From a virus, in IMG/VR virus record IMGVR_UViG_3300028844_006574, positions 27,376 through 91,375 of that record: a stretch of 64,000 bases of DNA; one strand, given 5' to 3'. The first letter of the stretch is position 1. The number at the start of each line of letters is the position of its first letter. The translations under genes were made by a program, and so were the position numbers. Under the pieces are notes generated by a model. That model searched no databases and was not told where the DNA came from. It worked only from the letters and a program-made list of their open reading frames with translations. This document shows positions 58,258 to 64,000 of the stretch, one piece after another.

Positions 58258-58911
58258 ATGTCACGACCCACAATCGTAATACCAGCACGTGCTGGTAGCA
58301 AGGGATGGCCCCGGAAAAATTTGAAACTGTTTGACCATACAGCTCAAATCATTCCGGATGAACATCGTAAATCTGTGATAGTGACAACTGACGACCCTGG
58401 TGTAGCTGGTATGGTAGAGACATACGGTTTCAAAGTACATGAACGTGACCCAACACTAGCACAAGATGACAGTGATATCAGAAGTGTGTTGAAGGATGTT
58501 GTGAAGCAGCGCAAAGTGGGTACCACACAGACAGTCATCATGTTGTATCTGACATACCCGCAGAGAACATGGGATGATGTGACCGGCATGTACAACAATT
58601 TTGTATCAACCAAAGCTCGGAGCATGCTATGTGGTCAACCGGTCAGAACTCACCCTTGTTTGACAATGTTTGCTGACAAAGACATGGCTGGTAGACAAGT
58701 GATACCACACGAGTATTACCAACGACAACAATACCCGGATTGCTTTGAACTGTCACATTACATGTGCATGTTCCGCGCGGGAGAGTTGAACAAATTGAAC
58801 AAAAACATGTACAATGAACAAACAAAATACTATCAAATAGACAGAGTAGTTGACGTTGACAGTGAACAAGACTATAAAAATTATATAGAAACATATGAAC
58901 ATAAAGATTAA
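58258..58911 (+). CDS. neuA: CMP-sialate synthetase-type cytidylyltransferase
   Basis: ATG 58258 is the start (the frame extends to a TTG at 58237). It gives 217 aa. The nucleotide-binding start TIVIPARAGSKGWPRKN matches the acylneuraminate cytidylyltransferase motif (A-R-x-G-S-K-x-x-x-x-K-N). It continues with VIVTTDDPGVAG, ERDPTLAQDDSDIRSVLKD and LYLTYPQRTWDDV, and ends with QIDRVVDVDSEQDYKN, the usual closing motif. It would activate the NeuB product as a CMP-sugar for a transferase. No sialyltransferase is recognised in the window. Confidence 0.88.
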   Translation: MSRPTIVIPARAGSKGWPRKNLKLFDHTAQIIPDEHRKSVIVTTDDPGVAGMVETYGFKVHERDPTLAQDDSDIRSVLKDVVKQRKVGTTQTVIMLYLTYPQRTWDDVTGMYNNFVSTKARSMLCGQPVRTHPCLTMFADKDMAGRQVIPHEYYQRQQYPDCFELSHYMCMFRAGELNKLNKNMYNEQTKYYQIDRVVDVDSEQDYKNYIETYEHKD

Positions 58912-59107
58912 GGTTGATGAATCAAGTCCATCAAGTGTCAAAGCTACAATGTATGCTGCTGACACCAATTCTAATGTAGGTACACTGTGGATGACTCGAG
59001 AGGAGTTCACACAGTTCGTAGACACACTCACATTCGGTGTTTCAGATGGTGAAACATTGGATGTAGTGGATGATCACGATGTATCAGAGCGTTATGATGA
59101 GGATTGA
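58895..59107 (+). CDS. Unknown acidic protein, 70 aa
   Basis: It starts MNIKIKVDESSPSSVKATMY and looks like a small beta-plus-helix domain with an acidic tail. It overlaps neuA by 17 nt and the next gene by a base or two. The function is unknown. Confidence 0.55.
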   Translation: MNIKIKVDESSPSSVKATMYAADTNSNVGTLWMTREEFTQFVDTLTFGVSDGETLDVVDDHDVSERYDED

Positions 59108-59421
59108 TGGATAATCATTTCGAAGTAATTCTTGACAGGATCAAACAACTGACAGAACAATCTGGTGTGACTGTTTGGTTCGAGATACCGGACACAGCAG
59201 GTAAAATACCAGTGTTGGTGTTGATAAATGAACATAACAAGATTGGTATGATAACAGTTGATTATTCTGCTAAACTACCGGAGTTGAAATCATACAAGCT
59301 GACCAAACCTATATATGATCAGTTGATCGACACCGGTTTTGAATTGAAGTGTTTGGAAAAATTCAACAAAAAAACATTTGATACAGCTAAGCTTATCAAA
59401 TGGGTTGTTGCTACTAGTTAA
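59107..59421 (+). CDS. Unknown protein, 104 aa
   Basis: ATG 59107 (MDNHFEVILDRIKQLT) is preferred over a TTG one codon earlier. It is a mixed alpha/beta fold with a VTVWFEIPDTAGKIPVLVLI strand region and a Lys-rich C-terminal helix. The start overlaps the previous stop (TGATG). No motif is recognised. Confidence 0.6.
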   Translation: MDNHFEVILDRIKQLTEQSGVTVWFEIPDTAGKIPVLVLINEHNKIGMITVDYSAKLPELKSYKLTKPIYDQLIDTGFELKCLEKFNKKTFDTAKLIKWVVATS

Positions 59422-59422
59422 G

Positions 59423-59659
59423 CTACTCGAATTCAGTATGTAAGAACGTGCTGGTTATTGTGTCACATGGATGTACACTTGCCCGGAACAGTTCAACATA
59501 TCCTAACTGCTTGAGTCTACGAACTAACGGAGCGTAAAAGTCATGCTGAGTATTTGTAAGAATACTTTTGTTAAATGTGTCAGTTACAACATATCTACAA
59601 AACTCTTCACAAACCGCTACAGCTCTTGATTCAAGCATTTGCGTGTTGTCTTCGTCCAT
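59423..59659 (-). CDS. Unknown minus-strand protein, 78 aa
   Basis: A helical protein (NTQMLESRAVAVCEEFCRYV) with a C-terminal strand/helix region containing three Cys/His residues of no clear pattern. The ATG sits exactly 5 nt after a minus-strand late box, which supports the reading. It converges on the preceding plus-strand gene with a one-base gap. Confidence 0.6.
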   Translation of the reverse strand: MDEDNTQMLESRAVAVCEEFCRYVVTDTFNKSILTNTQHDFYAPLVRRLKQLGYVELFRASVHPCDTITSTFLHTEFE

Positions 59660-59664
59660 ACAAT

Positions 59665-59672
59665 TATTTATT
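59665..59672 (-). promoter_or_regulatory. Late promoter box (minus strand), 5 nt before the 78-aa gene
   Basis: Minus-strand AATAAATA ends 5 nt before the ATG at 59659. Confidence 0.6.
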
Positions 59673-59696
59673 CTGTTGAGTTTTATCTTCCCGGTA

Positions 59697-59704
59697 AATA
59701 AATA
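59697..59704 (+). promoter_or_regulatory. Late promoter box before the 177-aa gene
   Basis: AATAAATA ends 6 nt before ATG 59711. It is divergent from the minus-strand box 25 nt away. Confidence 0.55.
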
Positions 59705-59710
59705 ACTTTG

Positions 59711-60244
59711 ATGAGTGAAACATTTGAAGAAGTTATATTATCAGTAGCAAACATAAGACAAGGTAACTTGTTGATACCTGCTAAGTTAGCGGCTGATAAA
59801 CCGGACACCGGTGTCAAAATACTCAAAAAGAGTGCTTATTATGTTATCAAAGATTGTGCCAGTATAACATGTCAATACGTACCGTTTCTAGCATATGCTA
59901 GCATTGACAAGCCATTGGAATCACTGAAGGGGTTCCCAACCAAAGAAACCATCGTAGACTTCGTAAAAAGATCCAAAACAGAACACCATACAAACCAGTT
60001 ACTCACACTAGTGTTTGCTGATATAAGCAAGGTGAGCCCACCTAAAGTGACAATCAATGTGGATAAAGGACCCGAGTTCAATTTCAACAATGAAGATGGT
60101 CCATACGGTGATTATAATTACGATGGTTATCTAGACAAAGACGATTACATCATACATGATCCAGAGGTGGTGATCGAAAAAATTGACATGACCGATGAGA
60201 ACTTAGTTGTTAATAAATTGGTAGAAGTGTTTGATGCTAAGTGA
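59711..60244 (+). CDS. Unknown protein, 177 aa
   Basis: ATG 59711 (MSETFEEVILSV) is chosen because it lies 6 nt after a late box. The frame also offers a TTG one codon earlier. The N-terminal 110 residues are mixed alpha/beta and the C-terminus is strongly acidic, with Asp/Tyr-rich DGPYGDYNYDGYLDKDDYI. That part resembles a Ca-binding or disordered acidic tail. No domain is recognised. Confidence 0.6.
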   Translation: MSETFEEVILSVANIRQGNLLIPAKLAADKPDTGVKILKKSAYYVIKDCASITCQYVPFLAYASIDKPLESLKGFPTKETIVDFVKRSKTEHHTNQLLTLVFADISKVSPPKVTINVDKGPEFNFNNEDGPYGDYNYDGYLDKDDYIIHDPEVVIEKIDMTDENLVVNKLVEVFDAK

Positions 60245-60250
60245 CTTTTG

Positions 60251-60258
60251 AATAAATA
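60251..60258 (+). promoter_or_regulatory. Late promoter box, 5 nt before the Hc1-like histone gene
   Basis: AATAAATA ends 5 nt before ATG 60264. Confidence 0.6.
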
Positions 60259-60263
60259 AACAT

Positions 60264-60443
60264 ATGAGTGATACACATGATAACATTGTTGAAGCAATTG
60301 ATGCATATTTAGAAGAGAACGCCAAATTCGAGGAGAAGGGTAACAAAGCCGCTGGTACACGTGCTCGCAAAGCTTTGATGGATCTCAAAAAACTCGCTAC
60401 AGAACGTAGAAAAGAGATCCAAGAACAAAAGAACGCGGAGTAA
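60264..60443 (+). CDS. Histone H1-like (Hc1-type) DNA-binding protein
   Basis: The frame codes 59 aa. GNKAAGTRARKALMDLKKLA (residues 26-45) followed by TERRKEIQEQKN is the signature of the short Hc1-like histones common in Bacteroidota and in some marine T4-like phages. The protein is basic and fully helical, and would bind or compact DNA. Its late promoter suggests use during packaging or takeover of the host nucleoid. It is one of the better hints about the host group. Confidence 0.8.
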   Translation: MSDTHDNIVEAIDAYLEENAKFEEKGNKAAGTRARKALMDLKKLATERRKEIQEQKNAE

Positions 60444-60448
60444 CCTCA

Positions 60449-60871
60449 ATGGACACGGACGCTCATCGTCTCGTGATGTTGTACGAGAGCATGAAAAACA
60501 AGCGACGTGTCAGCAAAGTGGTGATCATCAACAATGACAAAATTTTGTTGATGCAAAAAAATGGTAGTCTCAAATGGGAACTTCCTGGTGGGCACGTGCT
60601 ACCAAAAGAGGACATGATCAAAGGCGCGTGTAGAGAGGTTCGAGAAGAAACCGGTATCAAACTAGATCCGGAGTTTCTAGAAAAACTTGACTCTTCCAAG
60701 AGCAGTGGTTATAAATGTAAATGGTACCGATATGATTTACCTGTCAAACAAAAAATAAAAATGAGTGACGAGCACGTGAATTACAAATGGGTAGCAAAAA
60801 ACAAACTCGATGATTACGAATTATCAGATAGTACCAATCACTTGGCTATAGTTAGTTCGTACGGTGGATGA
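60449..60871 (+). CDS. Nudix hydrolase
   Basis: The product has 140 aa. The complete Nudix box G-x5-E-x7-REUxEExGU is present: Gly48, Glu54, Arg62-Glu63, Glu66-Glu67 and Gly69-Ile70 (GGHVLPKEDMIKGACRE, then VREETGI). The leading VVIINNDKILLMQKNGSLKW is typical. It hydrolyses a nucleoside-diphosphate derivative; the substrate is not predictable. It follows the histone gene by 5 nt and overlaps the next gene by 4. Confidence 0.9.
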   Translation: MDTDAHRLVMLYESMKNKRRVSKVVIINNDKILLMQKNGSLKWELPGGHVLPKEDMIKGACREVREETGIKLDPEFLEKLDSSKSSGYKCKWYRYDLPVKQKIKMSDEHVNYKWVAKNKLDDYELSDSTNHLAIVSSYGG

Positions 60872-61086
60872 AACACCCACAAGTCGGGGACTTGGTCAAG
60901 ATCAAGTTCGCGGGCATGACCCGTGTGGGACAAGTCACAGAGATATCCGGAAGTGGTTTGGACAAAAAATGGGTTGTATTAGCTCAAGGAGTTTATTATC
61001 CTTGCCTGGTGCTTGACAATTCTTCAGCACATCATATAATAGAACATGTAAAGGATGATATCGATACTACCGGAACACGCACCTGA
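60868..61086 (+). CDS. Small unknown protein, SH3/KOW-like, 72 aa
   Basis: HPQVGDLVKIKFAGMTRVGQ and KKWVVLAQGVYYPCLV give a short beta-barrel-like pattern of KOW/SH3 type. The C-terminus is less ordered. It overlaps both neighbours (4 and 32 nt). The function is unknown. Confidence 0.55.
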   Translation: MKHPQVGDLVKIKFAGMTRVGQVTEISGSGLDKKWVVLAQGVYYPCLVLDNSSAHHIIEHVKDDIDTTGTRT

Positions 61087-61375
61087 ACCGAGGAAATCAA
61101 AAACGCTCAAGCTGATTGTGGCTGATGATGTGATTGGTGAGTTTTTAGAAGAAGAAGCTACATTGGCACTGAATGCATACGCGGAGGATTTCTGTACTGA
61201 TATAGCTCAGCTCGCTTTGATGGGTCCATTGAAAGGCAAAATAGATGCCGGTTCAGTTGAAATAGCGTTGAATTTCATGGTGGTGACATATGATGATGAA
61301 CAGACCGAACATGACAGATACACCGAGATGTTTCGTAAATTGGTAAAGCAAAAATTTTACTGGAACATTTTGTGA
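61055..61375 (+). CDS. Unknown helical protein, 106 aa
   Basis: The product is largely helical (DVIGEFLEEEATLALNAYAE, then IAQLALMGPLKG and VEIALNFMVV). No motif is recognised. The 32-nt overlap with the preceding gene is large for this genome; an internal start is possible, but no ATG occurs before residue 69 other than the first. Confidence 0.55.
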   Translation: MISILPEHAPEPRKSKTLKLIVADDVIGEFLEEEATLALNAYAEDFCTDIAQLALMGPLKGKIDAGSVEIALNFMVVTYDDEQTEHDRYTEMFRKLVKQKFYWNIL

Positions 61376-61381
61376 TCATAA

Positions 61382-61387
61382 TATAAT
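61382..61387 (+). promoter_or_regulatory. TATAAT box before the YHS-domain gene
   Basis: TATAAT ends 8 nt before ATG 61396. Confidence 0.4.
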
Positions 61388-61395
61388 ATATACAT

Positions 61396-61830
61396 ATGAA
61401 AAGTTTACTTATATACATGTTACTAGTACCATTCGCGTACGGTGTTTCCACAACCTGTCCGATCATGAAAGATGATGAAATTGACCCAGAAGAAGTATCA
61501 ACTGTGTTGGATCAAACAATCGAGTTTTGTTGTGGTAGCTGTGTCAAAGCATTTGATGCCAATGTTGCATATTACATCAAAGCCATTCCGGAACTAGCTG
61601 CTAAATTCACTGATGCTCAAAAGAAACAACTCAAAGTGTGCTGTGTGAAACTTTTGGAACAGAGATATTGTCCTGTGTATCCAGACCGAATAATCAACCC
61701 CAACAGTCCCACAGTTGAATACATGGGTAAAACAATCTATTTGTGGAGCAGCAGCGCGGTGCGTAGGTGGAACAAAACACCTGATATTTACTTTCAAGAA
61801 GCTGTAGATCGTGGCCATCTGGTTAAGTAG
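61396..61830 (+). CDS. Secreted YHS-like metal-binding protein
   Basis: The product has 144 aa. A signal peptide (MKSLLIYMLLVPFAYGVS) is followed by CPIMKDDEID (Cys21) and TIEFCCGSCVKAFDAN (Cys45, Cys46, Cys49), the Cys pattern of YHS-type metal-binding domains. A second partial unit, CPVYPDRIINPN plus IYLWSSSAVRRWNKTPD, follows near residues 95-130 without its Cys pair. YHS units occur in metal handling proteins of the periplasm. Secretion from a phage gene suggests an effect on the host envelope or metal supply. It overlaps the next, lipoprotein, gene by 20 nt. Confidence 0.7.
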   Translation: MKSLLIYMLLVPFAYGVSTTCPIMKDDEIDPEEVSTVLDQTIEFCCGSCVKAFDANVAYYIKAIPELAAKFTDAQKKQLKVCCVKLLEQRYCPVYPDRIINPNSPTVEYMGKTIYLWSSSAVRRWNKTPDIYFQEAVDRGHLVK

Positions 61831-62212
61831 TTTTGTTGTTTTGTTGTCATGCTGCTCTTGCATGCACCAACAAACAAAACTGACACCTGAACATACAAGA
61901 TATACACGAACACCTGAGTATCAGCAGCAGATACAACAGCTGATATCTAGAGACGCTGAAAACAAGCGATGGGCTCGTTTGATGTTGCAAGAGATAGATG
62001 TAGCCATCCAAAATGATGATTATCAATCGTATGTGTTTTTTGTACGAGAATATGAAAACATACCAAAAGAGATTGTACCGGAGCATTTGAGAAACGAGCC
62101 AGGTTACGCGCAACCAATAACAGAACTTGAGCATTATTTCCGTATTGAGATTTTTTTACCAGCGTATGTGAATCCAAACCCGTACCGACCCATTCCTGTG
62201 TATGCTGAATAA
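61811..62212 (+). CDS. Putative lipoprotein, 133 aa
   Basis: The start is GTG 61811 (AIWLSSFVVLLSCCSC), giving a lipoprotein-like signal with several Cys around residue 14-17 (lipobox LLSC). The rest is a polar helical domain with Tyr/Gln/Glu-rich stretches and a Pro-rich end (NPYRPIPVYAE). It overlaps the YHS gene by 20 nt, so the two are probably co-exported partners. No family is recognised. Confidence 0.55.
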   Translation: MAIWLSSFVVLLSCCSCMHQQTKLTPEHTRYTRTPEYQQQIQQLISRDAENKRWARLMLQEIDVAIQNDDYQSYVFFVREYENIPKEIVPEHLRNEPGYAQPITELEHYFRIEIFLPAYVNPNPYRPIPVYAE

Positions 62213-62215
62213 ATA
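62208..62215 (+). promoter_or_regulatory. Late promoter box, 5 nt before a GTG start
   Basis: AATAAATA contains the lipoprotein stop codon and ends exactly 5 nt before GTG 62221. An out-of-frame ATG at 62219 breaks the spacing rule, which supports GTG as the real start. Confidence 0.6.
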
Positions 62216-62220
62216 AAAAT

Positions 62221-63790
62221 GTGGAACCATTCAGCAAATATTATTATATTGTAACAGAACTCAAGGATACTAAACGTAACCAAGAGGACATGGTACGTGC
62301 CTATGGGTTAGACAAGTATGGTGGTTCACCAGAACAGGCCAAAGCACGAGCGGCAGAACTGATAAACTTATGGAACAAGTATGAGCCGTTGATTGGCACT
62401 GACCCGGAACAATACGGTTTTCCTAGAAACATCCGCGGGTTGAATCCTAAAGACATCTTCGCATGGAGCCGCGCGAGTAAATCCACCGGTACAGATGAAC
62501 TGGAAGCACTTCAGAATTTAGAATCCATGTTGGCCAATCTGAAAAAGGTACAGTCTCAGCGTGATCAGACCAAAAAAGAACAAGACGATTACGAGACTGT
62601 TTACAAATCAGACATGGTCACCGCGTACATACCTCGTAGTGTTGGAGCTAGTTGCAAGCTAGGAGCTGGTACCAAGTGGTGCACAGCAGCCACCAAGAGT
62701 CAAAACATGTTCAATCAATACACGGTGGATTCCGGGGTCACGTTGTATTACATTTTCACATTACATTTTCACCAAACATGATGGCAAGTACGCAGTGGCG
62801 GTTCACCCAGGTGATGCCGCTGAGATGGAATTTTTTGATGAAGAGGACAACATGATGAACCGTGAGGATCTGGACAAAATATTGAGAGATCATGGTGTGG
62901 AACAGGGTATAGCGGCTTTCATCAAATTTCCGGAACCAGAAGCCCGGTTGTGGGAGATGTGCAAACGTTACGAGGCGGGTAGTGACAACCAAAAGCAACA
63001 AATCATTTACCAGCATTATCAGAAATTGTATGACGAGATATTCAATCTGTCGTTACAGTTGGCGATGAGTCGTAAAGATGTGTATCGGCAGATGAGAGAA
63101 GAAAACGACATACCAGACAGAGCCATGCTATCTTGGAAAGGCTGGAGCTGGCACATGGACGGTTCCGGAGGTTCGGATACTGACACTGTCAGTCCAAACG
63201 CCATCATGTTCTTTTTTGAAAAAAATCTAAACCCACCAGGCACCATGCCTGATACCAACAAACAATTTCAAACAATGTTTATGGACACGTTGATGGAGTA
63301 CCACGACATGTTGCTCCGGTTGGGTACCAAAAACTCACCTCAGGAGATACATCTTGATGGCTCCGAATCGCAGAAGAAAAAGGTTGAATCATGGACCGAG
63401 ATTTCAAACACATTGGAATTGATCGCAGGTGAGAGCAAACAGGATCAATTGATCACGTATATTAAAAATCACATGAACGGGCAATGGCCGGAGCTTGGGG
63501 ACATTGTGATGGAGATGATACTGGATCGACCAGACACATCCATCAACCAGATCCAAATTGTCAGTCTGTTCAGAGTGGTGATGAGATTGAAAGGCGGGCG
63601 CTGGTCGGAGTTTGAACAGGAGATGAAACGGTACATCGAGGAGCAATCAAAACAAGGCTGGACCGATCAAACAGCCAATGTGTTGCGTTGGAGCAACATG
63701 TACAATAGTTTAGCTGCTGGTGTGATTGGGTCTCCAGATCTTATCAAGTATTTACCTACATATCAAGACGTTATAGGTAACAAGTCTTAG
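62221..63790 (+). pseudogene. Conserved phage gene split by a 13-bp tandem duplication
   Basis: Two frames (62221-62781 and about 62770-63790) form one protein. A 13-nt unit is present twice at 62747-62772. Removing one copy restores GVTLYYIFTKHDGKYAVAVH and one frame of 518 aa. The first part ends in an out-of-frame TGA at 62779. The protein has a GAGTKWCTAATKSQNMFNQY segment (about residues 156-175), seen in conserved phage proteins of unknown function. The second half is helical, with many Trp, Glu and Lys. It starts with GTG. Either the gene is inactive in this genome, is read by frameshift, or the duplication is an assembly artefact. The C-terminal frame could also be expressed from an internal start (62795). 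Confidence 0.8.
62747..62772 (+). repeat. 13-bp perfect tandem duplication causing a frameshift
   Basis: ATTACATTTTCAC occurs twice head to tail (62747-62759, 62760-62772). The flanking bases do not extend the match. It shifts the frame by +13. Confidence 0.95.
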
Positions 63791-63810
63791 AACTGTTATA
63801 TTATACAGTT
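63791..63810. other. Short inverted repeat between convergent genes
   Basis: AACTGT and ACAGTT (6 bp) flank an 8-nt A/T loop. It lies at the end of the split gene and includes the stop of the minus-strand gene. It could be a weak bidirectional terminator, but there is no T-run. Confidence 0.3.
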
Positions 63811-64000
63811 ACCATAATATTTAACTAAGAGTGAAATAAGATGAGAAAACTCCCCGCGACTCTGAGTAAAATATATACTCTTACACATTGTAACAAAATC
63901 TAAATCAATATCTTGGTTGTTGATCTGTAAATTAACCCCGATACCACTCTCATTAAATATATCTATAACTCTTTTTAAATATTCATCAGACTTAGCGTGG
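63796..64000 (-). CDS. C-terminal part of a minus-strand gene cut by the window edge
   Basis: On the minus strand a frame is open from the right edge to TAA (complement of 63796-63798), giving at least 67 residues with an ordinary amino-acid mix: DEYLKRVIDIFNESGIGVNL, then DIDLDFVTMCKSIYFTQSRG and EFSHLISLLVKYYGN. The segment resembles the end of some carbohydrate-biosynthesis or glycosyltransferase-like proteins in which a Phe-x-x-Ser turn precedes a C-terminal helix, but this is a weak impression. Its coding look (no stops, amphipathic helix) is good. The stop lies 5 nt beyond the converging split gene. Confidence 0.55.
   Translation of the reverse strand, partial: HAKSDEYLKRVIDIFNESGIGVNLQINNQDIDLDFVTMCKSIYFTQSRGEFSHLISLLVKYYGNCII

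Noticed and set aside
62747-62772. Programmed ribosomal frameshift site
   Set aside because: No slippery heptamer or pseudoknot is evident, whereas an exact tandem duplication explains the break.
62795-63790. An independent 331-aa gene
   Set aside because: It is the continuation of the upstream frame; removing the 13-bp duplication joins the two. Independent expression remains possible but is not the simplest reading.
1-64000. tRNA or rRNA genes
   Set aside because: No cloverleaf or conserved tRNA arms were noticed in the short gaps between genes, but no covariance-model scan could be run.
1-64000. Integrase, attachment sites or insertion sequences
   Set aside because: None seen; gene content is that of a lytic T4-type phage.

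Overview
The window is part of a large, T4-related (myovirus-type) phage genome. The evidence is a run of recognisable T4-family virion genes: baseplate gp25, gp6, gp53 and a gp27-like hub, a gp48/54-like tube initiator, portal gp20, neck gp13, head completion gp4, prohead protease gp21, scaffold gp22 and major capsid gp23. A gp44-type clamp loader and many T4-late-type promoter boxes (TATAAATA and variants) agree with this. The large terminase, sheath, tube and polymerase lie outside the window. The host cannot be named with certainty. Near-absence of Shine-Dalgarno sites, a bacterial Hc1-like histone and secreted YHS/lipoprotein genes make a Bacteroidota host plausible, but this is inference.

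Layout. 1-10.6 kb (+): tail/baseplate assembly (gp26-like, a very large tape-measure candidate, gp48/54-like, gp53, gp27-like hub). 10.6-14.4 kb: mixed strands with small terminase candidate, ManC-type cupin, dUTPase, gp44 and small unknowns. 14.4-32.6 kb (+): gp25, gp6 and gp7-like baseplate genes, then large receptor-type proteins (lectin-like, carbohydrate-binding-like, ASH and Calx-beta-like segments, a 43-residue Thr-rich tract), interrupted by two glycosyltransferases. 32.6-41.1 kb (+): head module gp20, gp13, gp4, lipoprotein and holin-like genes, gp21, a small core protein, gp22, gp23, ending in a strong terminator. 41.1-43.6 kb (-): a ClpC-type ATPase. 43.6-50.5 kb (+): DNA-base and nucleotide genes (DpdA-like transglycosylase, formyltransferase, dATP/dGTP pyrophosphohydrolase, P-loop kinase, QueF) with two more glycosyltransferases. 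50.5-55.4 kb: a complete PrkA-YeaH-SpoVR operon. 55.4-58.9 kb: an FkbM/glycosyltransferase fusion and a sialic-acid-type pathway (NeuB, HAD phosphatase, CMP-sialate synthetase). 58.9-64 kb: small genes including an Hc1-like histone, Nudix hydrolase, YHS protein and a gene broken by a 13-bp duplication.

How it may work together. QueF (preQ0 to preQ1), a DpdA-type DNA transglycosylase and a free-standing PurN/Fmt-fold formyltransferase point to 7-deazaguanine hypermodification of phage DNA, possibly a formylated preQ1. The sialate genes, cupin and several glycosyltransferases suggest sugar decoration of virion, DNA or host surface. At 13 of about 26 boxes the late-promoter box ends exactly 5 nt before a start codon. 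By T4 geometry this puts transcription start on the A of AUG, so many late mRNAs may be leaderless.
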